Part shown: positions 1 to 4,227 of the stretch, piece by piece
How the letters are laid out: each line of letters opens with the position of its first letter
Position numbering within the stretch: position 1 is the stretch's first letter
Notes under the pieces: model-generated
The model's database searches: none
Seen by the model: only the letters and a program-made list of their open reading frames with translations
What the model was told of the DNA's origin: nothing
DNA from: Eggerthella sp. CAG:368
Lineage (GTDB): Bacteria; Actinomycetota; Coriobacteriia; Coriobacteriales; Eggerthellaceae
DNA: 5,943 nucleotides
Reading direction: 5' to 3'
Assembly (NCBI GenBank): GCA_000434775.1
Contig: FR895493.1
Span: 10,892 to 16,834, forward strand
Made by a program: the position numbers and the translations under genes

Positions 1-373
1 GGCAGAAGGTGGTTGCCAGGCAGAGATTGGCTCGGCTGCTGCTATGGCGGCAAGTGCGGCCGTTGAGCTGCTTGGTGGTACGCCTGAAATGTGCTTGACA
101 GCGGCAGGTGATGCATTGGCTAACATGCTGGGGTTAGTATGCGACCCTATTGGTGGCTTGGTTGAAGCGCCGTGTCAGAAACGCAACGCAGCAGCTGCGG
201 TGAATGCGCTTTCTGCGGCCCAGATGGCGCTTGCGGGAATCAAGGGCGTTGTTCCCTTCGACGAAGTGGTTGATGCCATGTTTAAGGTTGGTCGAAGCAT
301 CCCCTACGAATTGCGCGAAACGGCATTAGGCGGCATGGCTGCTTGCCCTTCGTGCTCAAAGTTTTGTTTCTAG
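1..373 (+). CDS. sdaAA: L-serine dehydratase, iron-sulphur dependent, alpha domain (3' end only)
   Basis: This is the C-terminal part of an L-serine ammonia-lyase, which deaminates L-serine to pyruvate and ammonia in the cytoplasm using an oxygen-sensitive [4Fe-4S] cluster. The reading frame enters at base 2 and ends at TAG 371-373. Three conserved cysteines are visible: in AEGGCQAEIGSA (bases 14-16), and in VCDPIGG and VEAPCQ further on. Counted in codons they are 42 and 11 residues apart, which, as I recall, is the spacing of the cluster ligands in the Legionella enzyme. The segment CDPIGGLVEAPCQKRN is a family hallmark. The C terminus, ETALGGMA followed by CPSCSKFCF, is unusually cysteine-rich. 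The upstream part lies outside the window, so I cannot tell whether the enzyme is one chain (SdaA type) or a separate alpha subunit (SdaAA). An in-frame ATG at 44 lies inside the conserved domain and is not the start. The gene ends head-on into the methyltransferase gene, with no terminator between them. Confidence 0.93.
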   Translation, partial: AEGGCQAEIGSAAAMAASAAVELLGGTPEMCLTAAGDALANMLGLVCDPIGGLVEAPCQKRNAAAAVNALSAAQMALAGIKGVVPFDEVVDAMFKVGRSIPYELRETALGGMAACPSCSKFCF

Positions 374-1374
374 TTCCTATTTCGCTGTTGTTCGTTACGC
401 TTGCGGTTGCGCAGGTTTTCAACCGTTCCCTGCATACCGTGGGGAACATACTCAATGCTGTCTAAATCGCTGGGCAGATAATCAACTAAGCTCACTTTTT
501 CGCTTGGGTTCCAGTTTTCGGGGATAGGTCCCGGAAGTGCCATTAAGGCATGTATGCGTGCTCCTTTTGGAATAAACTTTTCTTCGTAGGCGCTCAATGT
601 AAGATCGCATGTATCGGCAGCAAATCCATGTATTTGGAGCTCGTATTCGACAGAAGATTCAGGTGAAATTGAAAGATCGCTGGGTTTTTCGTGATGGTTG
701 GCGCTATTGGATTGATTATCAAAGTCAGCGCTCGACTCCTCGAAGAGAAACGCATGGGGTGAAACGGTCGTATTCTCTTTGCTGGGCGCATTAATTTCAT
801 GAGTCTCGTTGGCAATTCGCACATTTCTTTGCAGGTCACGCGTGACCCATTTGAGTTGGTATCCGGCAAGTTCAAGTTGTTCAAGTGTCCAGTCAAAGAA
901 GGGCTGACTATCGGTTTTCACGTGAAACGTTCCGCTCTCGCCCAAAAATGTGCGATATGCCATTAAACGACGGCTATCGGTAATGCGGTTGAGCGCTTCC
1001 TTCTTTCGAGGAAAAGGCGTAGGAAAATTGATATGAACAACATCAATTTCTCCAGGTAAAAAGAGCGATTCAATTCCGTGGGCGGAATCGTGCATGAAGA
1101 AAATGTTTGAGAGAGACTCTTTCGCGGCTCGTTCAACCGCAAAAGAAACACACATACGCTCATAGTCAATGCCAATGAAAAGATCGTTAGGGAATTCTTT
1201 TGCAACGCGGGTTGTCCAAATGCCCTTCCCGCAACCCAAATCTAAATGGACTCGCTTTGCCTGAGGCATAAGCTCGCGCCAATGTCCGCGCATCTCCCAT
1301 GGGTTAGAAACATAGTATTCCTTGTACCAATTGAGGCGCTGTTCGGTAAGTTTTGATTTGCGGAAATGAGCCAC
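370..1374 (-). CDS. trmB: tRNA (guanine-N7)-methyltransferase, TrmB family, with insertion and C-terminal extension
   Basis: TrmB enzymes transfer a methyl group from S-adenosylmethionine to N7 of G46 in the tRNA variable loop. The SAM-binding motif LDLGCGKG is at residues 44-51, an acidic GIDYE loop at 68-72, the family signature region NFPTPFPRKK at 116-125, KTD at 153-155 and the late SAYEEKF...G motif at 261-271. The usual signature reads NFPDPWPKKRH. Here the Asp is Thr119, the Trp is Phe121 and the KRH is KKE, so the residue thought to be catalytic is missing. The protein is 334 aa against roughly 210-240 for the family. The excess is a Ser/Asn/Glu-rich insert at about 185-245 and a tail at about 285-334 that ends in basic, Asn- and Gln-rich sequence. 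Translation begins at GTG 1374-1372, with AAGGAG six bases upstream; the ATG at 1378-1376 is out of frame. It could be active with a remodelled site or a divergent methyltransferase. Confidence 0.85.
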   Translation of the reverse strand: MAHFRKSKLTEQRLNWYKEYYVSNPWEMRGHWRELMPQAKRVHLDLGCGKGIWTTRVAKEFPNDLFIGIDYERMCVSFAVERAAKESLSNIFFMHDSAHGIESLFLPGEIDVVHINFPTPFPRKKEALNRITDSRRLMAYRTFLGESGTFHVKTDSQPFFDWTLEQLELAGYQLKWVTRDLQRNVRIANETHEINAPSKENTTVSPHAFLFEESSADFDNQSNSANHHEKPSDLSISPESSVEYELQIHGFAADTCDLTLSAYEEKFIPKGARIHALMALPGPIPENWNPSEKVSLVDYLPSDLDSIEYVPHGMQGTVENLRNRKRNEQQRNRN

Positions 1375-1380
1375 CCATAA

Positions 1381-1386
1381 CTCCTT
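1381..1386 (-). promoter_or_regulatory. Ribosome binding site that selects the GTG start of trmB
   Basis: On the minus strand AAGGAG is followed by TTATGG and then GTG, a spacing of six bases. The nearby ATG (1378-1376) is only two bases from the Shine-Dalgarno and in another frame, so GTG is the start. Confidence 0.75.
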
Positions 1387-1403
1387 CTTAATTGTTCGTT
1401 AGC

Positions 1404-1432
1404 AGAATAACAAACAGTGGCCTTTCGTTAAA
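1404..1432 (-). promoter_or_regulatory. Candidate promoter of trmB
   Basis: On the minus strand TTTAAC (1432-1427) is separated by 17 bases from TATTCT (1409-1404). A TG one base before the -10 gives an extended -10 (TGtTATTCT). The predicted start near 1397 leaves a leader of about 20 bases containing the Shine-Dalgarno. The -35 is poor. The layout resembles the candidate promoter at 2575-2603. Confidence 0.35.
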
Positions 1433-1443
1433 CAGTGCGCACT
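1412..1443. repeat. Direct repeats and a 10-bp palindrome upstream of trmB
   Basis: AAACAGTG occurs at 1412-1419 and 1430-1437, 18 bases apart. The second copy runs into a perfect 10-bp palindrome, AGTGCGCACT (1434-1443), on the upstream edge of the candidate trmB promoter. This is compatible with a regulator site, but both elements are short enough to arise by chance. Confidence 0.3.
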
Positions 1444-1467
1444 TTTGCTACAGCCGTATTAGTGCTG

Positions 1468-1836
1468 TTAGTACAACAAAGAAAGAATTGAATGAACCCA
1501 CATTGATGACAATATGATTGCGAAACTTGTTGTGGCGATTGCGAAAGAAACACAGGTAATGCGAACATCTTTTCTGTTTGTTCCTTGTATGGCACCAGGG
1601 AGATTTATTTCATTGTGGTAGACATATATCAATCCGAGCATAACATTTCCTGCTGCCAGCATAATGCCTGTAAACATGATTTCGCTCGGGGCGCCAGGCA
1701 ACATAAGACCTGAAAGCTCCCATGTCCTTAAAAGAGTTATTTCGGTAGGAATAACACTAAGAGCTGAAATAGCTGCTCCAAGAGGGGAAAACGCCATGCT
1801 TATCCAGAATAGAGCCATTGAGAATGTGATTTTCAT
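1468..1836 (-). CDS. Small three-helix membrane protein, divergent paralog of the DUF1648-like protein at 2136-2504
   Basis: A 122-aa hydrophobic protein with three likely transmembrane helices at about residues 6-29, 53-73 and 93-118. It is probably in the cytoplasmic membrane. It aligns without gaps over its full length with the 122-aa product of 2136-2504; I count 39 identical positions (32%), including MKI, LFW, Trp39, GL at 43-44, IM at 53-54, LP at 79-80, RI at 92-93, SFAII at 104-108 and the final Tyr. The loop after helix 1 has lost most of the DUF1648-type pattern that its paralog keeps (here LLRTWELSGLMLPGAPSEIM). The start at 1836 is chosen over an in-frame ATG at 1902 because GAGAGGGG lies six bases upstream and because it matches the paralog exactly in start and length. 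Its function is unknown; the family link is through the paralog. Confidence 0.72.
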   Translation of the reverse strand: MKITFSMALFWISMAFSPLGAAISALSVIPTEITLLRTWELSGLMLPGAPSEIMFTGIMLAAGNVMLGLIYVYHNEINLPGAIQGTNRKDVRITCVSFAIATTSFAIILSSMWVHSILSLLY

Positions 1837-1842
1837 AGTGTT

Positions 1843-1850
1843 CCCCTCTC
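1843..1850 (-). promoter_or_regulatory. Ribosome binding site that sets the start at 1836
   Basis: GAGAGGGG lies six bases before ATG 1836-1834 on the minus strand. The longer reading frame from 1902 has no comparable site. The 5' part of this element lies inside the inverted repeat at 1847-1888. Confidence 0.65.
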
Positions 1851-1888
1851 TCGTGCTGCCAGGTAAGGCAAAGGGTAAACCTGAGAGA
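1847..1888 (-). promoter_or_regulatory. Leader hairpin that may partly cover the ribosome binding site
   Basis: In the minus-strand transcript UCUCUC (1888-1883) can pair with GAGAGA (1852-1847), and the adjoining AGGU (1882-1879) with ACCU (1864-1861). This leaves a 14-base loop and an 8-base bulge on one side. The GAGAGA arm overlaps the 5' half of the Shine-Dalgarno, while the GGGG next to the start stays free. I infer possible translational control; the large bulge makes the fold uncertain. Confidence 0.3.
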
Positions 1889-1931
1889 CTGCTGCCAAAC
1901 ATTGCATGCGCAAAGGATGTGCTTGCTCTAA

Positions 1932-1960
1932 GCAGCGTTGCGTTTATGAAGCAACGTTGC
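1932..1960. repeat. Inverted repeat, 10-base arms, 9-base loop
   Basis: GCAGCGTTGC (1932-1941) faces GCAACGTTGC (1951-1960), with one G-T wobble in the plus-strand form. No T-run follows on either side, so it is not a standard terminator. It lies upstream of the first small membrane protein gene, in the non-coding region 1837-2135. Confidence 0.5.
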
Positions 1961-1972
1961 CCGTGGTAACTA

Positions 1973-2005
1973 TGCAGGGCAAGCGTTGCGCACTTGCCGT
2001 CTGCA
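1973..2005. repeat. Inverted repeat, 11 paired bases with a 2-base bulge
   Basis: TGCAG and GGCAAG (1973-1983) pair with CTTGCC (1993-1998) and CTGCA (2001-2005), with GT bulged and a 9-base loop. The loop region carries GCGTTGCG, also present in the hairpin at 1932-1960. There is no T-run. The role is unknown. Confidence 0.5.
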
Positions 2006-2013
2006 GGGTGTAA

Positions 2014-2059
2014 CCGTTTGGCACGAAATGGATAAGATCCCTAGCCTTATCCAAAACGG
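2014..2059 (-). terminator. Hairpin downstream of the second small membrane protein gene, possible weak terminator
   Basis: GGATAAG (2030-2036) pairs with CTTATCC (2046-2052), and the flanking CCGTTT (2014-2019) with AAACGG (2054-2059). On the minus strand the inner stem is followed by ATTTCG, only a short T-run. It lies about 80 bases past the stop of the 2136-2504 gene, so it may end that transcript or attenuate read-through into the next paralog. Confidence 0.3.
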
Positions 2060-2135
2060 GGAATATGAAATTGGAAACAAGATAGCAAATTATTGCGCGA
2101 ATAATGATTGAACCCATAGAATTGGGCGGTATGCG

Positions 2136-2504
2136 TTAGTAGGTGGTTGCTATGAGCGCTTGCGACCATGAAACAGCAACAATGATGGCAAATGAAGCGC
2201 ATACAAGAGCGCCTGCAATGCAAATAATTCGATAATTACGCTTATCTGCGCCGTGAATTAGGTCGGGTAAATCAAGGTTGTTATTAAATAGGTAACCCGC
2301 CGCAAGGAAGGTGTTAGCAGTAGCCAGAACCATTGCAATGATCATTATCTTGGTGGGAGAGCCCCCATGGACAAGACCAGGTTCATCCCATCGCATGGGA
2401 ATAGATTGGTCGTTTGGAACGATACCGATGGCCGCGATTGAAACAACAATCGGAACAAGAACTATTGCAACCCAGAACAACAGCATTGGCATACTGATTT
2501 TCAT
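2136..2504 (-). CDS. Small three-helix membrane protein, DUF1648-like
   Basis: A 122-aa hydrophobic protein with likely transmembrane helices at about 6-29, 53-72 and 92-118. Between the first two is IPMRWDEPGLVHGGSPTKIM (residues 35-54), which fits the DUF1648 pattern of Pro, x, His/Arg, Trp/Phe, Asp/Asn, xx, Gly, then a Ser/Thr-Lys. That domain is found in SdpI-like and other small integral membrane proteins. No C-terminal SdpI region is present, so the protein is shorter than SdpI immunity proteins. ATG 2504-2502 is preceded by AGGGGG. The downstream neighbour at 1468-1836 is a same-length paralog, but the 299-base gap and hairpins between them suggest they may be transcribed separately. 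The biochemical function is unknown; a role in envelope maintenance or immunity to a membrane-acting agent is only an inference from the family. Confidence 0.75.
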   Translation of the reverse strand: MKISMPMLLFWVAIVLVPIVVSIAAIGIVPNDQSIPMRWDEPGLVHGGSPTKIMIIAMVLATANTFLAAGYLFNNNLDLPDLIHGADKRNYRIICIAGALVCASFAIIVAVSWSQALIATTY

Positions 2505-2536
2505 AATGCCCCCTGTCCTCGTCTGTGACTAGGTCG

Positions 2537-2566
2537 CTTAATCTCGAATCGGGGGATGGGATTAAG
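2537..2566. promoter_or_regulatory. Inverted repeat CTTAATC-N16-GATTAAG in the leader of the DUF1648-like gene
   Basis: Perfect 7-bp arms at 2537-2543 and 2560-2566 lie 33-62 bases upstream of ATG 2504. If the promoter at 2575-2603 is right, the repeat begins at the first transcribed bases. It could be an operator at the start site or a 5'-end hairpin in the messenger RNA. Confidence 0.45.
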
Positions 2567-2574
2567 TTATCCTC

Positions 2575-2603
2575 AAAATATCAGAAAGGCATACTGTGTT
2601 TAA
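2575..2603 (-). promoter_or_regulatory. Candidate promoter of the DUF1648-like gene
   Basis: On the minus strand TTAAAC (2603-2598), 17 bases, then TATTTT (2580-2575) with an upstream TG (TGaTATTTT, extended -10). The start would be near 2568, giving a leader of about 64 bases. The -35 matches the consensus poorly. Confidence 0.35.
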
Positions 2604-2626
2604 GAGCTAAATACCGCACCTTTGTA

Positions 2627-2667
2627 ATAACGATAAATAACGATAAATAGTACCAATAAAACCAATA
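2627..2667. repeat. Short AT-rich direct repeats
   Basis: ATAACGATAA occurs twice in exact tandem (2627-2636, 2637-2646), followed by three more bases of a third unit. ACCAATA then occurs twice (2652-2658, 2661-2667), nine bases apart. The 10- and 9-base spacings are close to one DNA helical turn. The block lies just upstream of the candidate promoter at 2575-2603. Confidence 0.5.
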
Positions 2668-2798
2668 GGTCGTTAGCAGGCTGAAAAGAAGCAGCAAAGT
2701 ATTGTTAAGTGCGCTGACTCTAGATAAACATGTTGCAATTTGCCTAGGTTATGGCTTAAGGGGTGCGCAAATCCTATGTACTCTGAATGGTACGTGAG

Positions 2799-2831
2799 AA
2801 CACTATGGTGTATGTGGATATTGGTAGTGTT
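2799..2831. repeat. Inverted repeat AACACTA-N19-TAGTGTT abutting the glutaredoxin stop
   Basis: Perfect 7-bp arms (2799-2805 and 2825-2831). The right arm ends one base from the stop codon of the minus-strand glutaredoxin gene. The minus-strand product has no T-run after the stem, so intrinsic termination would be weak at best. Confidence 0.35.
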
Positions 2832-3080
2832 TTACTGAAGAAGGTTTTTGTTAAGCCACGCAATAATATCGTCTGATTCATACAGCGGCTTACCGTCAAT
2901 AAACAGGCAGGGAACTTGACGCTTGCCACCAACTTCGATGAGTTTTTCAGCTGCCTCCGGGTTGCTGGTGATATCGCTCAGTGGAATCTCGATGGCATGC
3001 ACAGCCATATAGCGCATGACCTTTTTGCAATAGGGGCAGCTTGGTTTAATGAACAGTTCAAGTTCGTGAGTACTTTCCAT
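2832..3080 (-). CDS. Glutaredoxin (CPYC active site)
   Basis: An 82-aa thioredoxin-fold protein, the usual length of a small bacterial glutaredoxin. The dithiol active site SCPYCKK is at residues 14-20, with Cys15 and Cys18. The cis-proline motif reads QVPCLF (55-60) instead of the usual TVP. The late GKPLYESDDI segment (63-72) matches the GSDDL-like site that contacts glutathione in the family. It probably reduces disulphides or glutathionylated proteins in the cytoplasm; if the host lacks glutathione the electron donor would be another thiol or thioredoxin reductase. ATG 3080-3078 is preceded by TTGGAG with a short spacer. The gene is alone: a strong terminator at 3239-3273 separates it from the operon upstream. 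A -10-like TATCAT at 3113-3108 would give a leader of about 20 bases. Confidence 0.9.
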   Translation of the reverse strand: MESTHELELFIKPSCPYCKKVMRYMAVHAIEIPLSDITSNPEAAEKLIEVGGKRQVPCLFIDGKPLYESDDIIAWLNKNLLQ

Positions 3081-3126
3081 AAGGACTCCAATCTCGCCTT
3101 TTCTTCCATGATAGCTATGGAGTGTC

Positions 3127-3151
3127 GTGCTGAACGTGGGAAAGTGCTGAA
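3127..3151. repeat. Direct repeat GTGCTGAA in the glutaredoxin promoter region
   Basis: Two exact 8-base copies (3127-3134 and 3144-3151), 17 bases apart. If TATCAT at 3113-3108 is the -10, the first copy covers the -35 position of the glutaredoxin promoter, where no good -35 hexamer is visible. That is compatible with an activator-dependent promoter. Confidence 0.3.
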
Positions 3152-3180
3152 TGGAGCGCCCTTTATTTTGGCTGTTTCTA

Positions 3181-3194
3181 TGACGATTGCGTCA
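3181..3194. promoter_or_regulatory. Palindrome TGACG-ATTG-CGTCA upstream of glutaredoxin
   Basis: Perfect 5-bp arms around a 4-base spacer, about 100 bases upstream of the glutaredoxin start. It resembles a dimeric regulator site; no function can be assigned. Confidence 0.3.
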
Positions 3195-3238
3195 CAATTT
3201 GTGGTACCTAGTGGAGTGCCTTTAAGCCTTTGATAAGA

Positions 3239-3273
3239 AAAAGCACGGGTGATCCAATCTCGCCCGTGCTTTT
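3239..3273 (-). terminator. Strong bidirectional intrinsic terminator at the end of the Tm-1-like operon
   Basis: AAAAGCACGGG (3239-3249) pairs perfectly with CCCGTGCTTTT (3263-3273), 11 bp with a GC-rich core and a 13-base loop. On the minus strand the stem is followed by TTTTTCTTATC, and on the plus strand by TTTTATTTT, so it can work both ways. It lies about 70 bases past the stop of the TIM-barrel gene and ends the minus-strand operon before the glutaredoxin gene. Confidence 0.9.
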
Positions 3274-3345
3274 ATTTTCCGTATTGGCCAAGAACAGGAA
3301 TGTTGGCACTCCGTTCAGTAACCAGGTGTCATTGAAGTTTAACCC

Positions 3346-4176
3346 TTATTTCTTGATGCTCTTGAAAGCTTCGGTTTGGGCTTTGATGCCACGTTCAGCT
3401 GCGAAACGCTCGATAGAGGTTGCGCCAAAGAAGCCATCGATACCTGGAACATTTTCAATAATGTAGGCAGCATCTTTAGGTTCAGCGATTGGACCACCGT
3501 GGCAAATAACAAGAGCATCAGGATTGATGTCTTTAACAACCTTAACGATACCCGTGATAATTCCAACGCAATCTTCAAGCGTGCGTGCAGTTTCTGCGCC
3601 AATGGTGCCGCCGGTAGTAAGACCCATGTGAGCAACGATAATATCAGCGCCAGCTTTAGTCATTGCTGCTGCCTGCTCTTCGTCGAAAACATAGGGGCAG
3701 GTAAGCATATCGAGCTTATGAGCTTCAGCAATCATGTCTACTTCAAGGCCATAGCCCATGCCTGTTTCTTCGAGGTTCTGGCGGAAAACGCCATCAATCA
3801 AGCCAACCGTTGGGAAGTTCTGAACGCCATTGAAGCCTTGGTCTTTAAGCTGCTGAAGGTATTTTTTCATAACGCGGAAGGGGTCGGTGCCGCAAACGCC
3901 TGCAAGCACAGGGGTATCCTTAACAACAGGCAACACTTCTGCGCCCATTTCGACCACAATCTGGTTGGCATCACCATAGGAAAGCAATCCTGCCAAAGAT
4001 CCGCGACCGGCCATGCGGAAACGACCAGAATTGTAAATTACGAAAATATCTGCACCACCTGCTTCAGCGGATTTAGCGGTGATGCCAGTGCCAGCGCCAA
4101 CACCCAGCAAAATGTTGCCTTCAGCGAGTGATTTGCGGAAACGATCAAGAATTTCTGCACGGGATAATTCAAGCAT
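3346..4176 (-). CDS. TIM-barrel protein of the phosphoenolpyruvate hydrolase-like family
   Basis: A 276-aa cytoplasmic TIM-barrel protein, related in fold to the phosphoenolpyruvate mutase/isocitrate lyase group. Conserved blocks in order are GAGTGITAKSAEAGGAD (27-43), YNSGRFRMAGRGSLAGLL (48-65) followed by SYGDAN (66-71), AGVCGTDP (92-99), GVQNFPTVGLIDG (117-129), AHMGLTTGGTIGA (182-194), HGGPI (226-230) and GFFGATSIERFA (248-259). These are the family's typical glycine-rich loops. No substrate can be read from sequence and the database name is not a proven activity. The start at 4176 is chosen over an in-frame ATG at 4218 because AAGGAG lies five bases upstream. The gene follows the UPF0261 gene by 51 bases with no terminator, so they should be co-transcribed. 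In plant Tm-1 the equivalent domain follows a UPF0261 domain in one polypeptide. Confidence 0.88.
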   Translation of the reverse strand: MLELSRAEILDRFRKSLAEGNILLGVGAGTGITAKSAEAGGADIFVIYNSGRFRMAGRGSLAGLLSYGDANQIVVEMGAEVLPVVKDTPVLAGVCGTDPFRVMKKYLQQLKDQGFNGVQNFPTVGLIDGVFRQNLEETGMGYGLEVDMIAEAHKLDMLTCPYVFDEEQAAAMTKAGADIIVAHMGLTTGGTIGAETARTLEDCVGIITGIVKVVKDINPDALVICHGGPIAEPKDAAYIIENVPGIDGFFGATSIERFAAERGIKAQTEAFKSIKK

Positions 4177-4181
4177 AATAA

Positions 4182-4187
4182 CTCCTT
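4182..4187 (-). promoter_or_regulatory. Ribosome binding site that sets the TIM-barrel start at 4176
   Basis: AAGGAG followed by TTATT and ATG on the minus strand. The upstream ATG at 4218 has no comparable site and would add 14 residues of unconserved-looking sequence. Confidence 0.75.
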
Positions 4188-4227
4188 CATTTTTAAGGCT
4201 GCTATGAAAAGCGGCCAAGGTACCAAA

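Larger units (their letters stand above)
2505..2831. other. 327-base non-coding region between the glutaredoxin and DUF1648-like genes
   Basis: I find no coding sequence or RNA gene here. From left to right it holds the inverted repeat at 2537-2566, the candidate promoter at 2575-2603, AT-rich direct repeats at 2627-2667 and an inverted repeat touching the glutaredoxin stop (2799-2831). Between about 2670 and 2798 I see nothing specific. Confidence 0.6.

Noticed and set aside
1861..1888. CTCTCAGGT on the minus strand, resembling part of a glycine riboswitch
   Set aside because: The matching upstream GGAGAG arm and the AAAGGACAGAG block that should follow are missing, and the downstream gene has no link to glycine. 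Only a nine-base resemblance remains.
1837..1902. A 22-residue N-terminal extension of the first small membrane protein
   Set aside because: It would break the exact length match with the paralog and lacks a good ribosome binding site, whereas GAGAGGGG is well placed for the start at 1836.
2916..3233. A 105-codon plus-strand frame opposite the glutaredoxin gene, ending just before the terminator
   Set aside because: Its position before the terminator is suggestive, but the product is unrecognisable, half of it is antisense to glutaredoxin and there is no convincing ribosome binding site.
3239..3273. The long inverted repeat as a mobile-element end
   Set aside because: The GC-rich stem flanked by A and T runs, located after an operon, is a typical bidirectional terminator. 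No transposase, target duplication or partner repeat was seen.
3376..4131. A 251-codon open frame on the plus strand opposite the TIM-barrel gene
   Set aside because: The product has no recognisable domain, no good ribosome binding site was seen, and the opposite strand encodes a clear conserved family in full.
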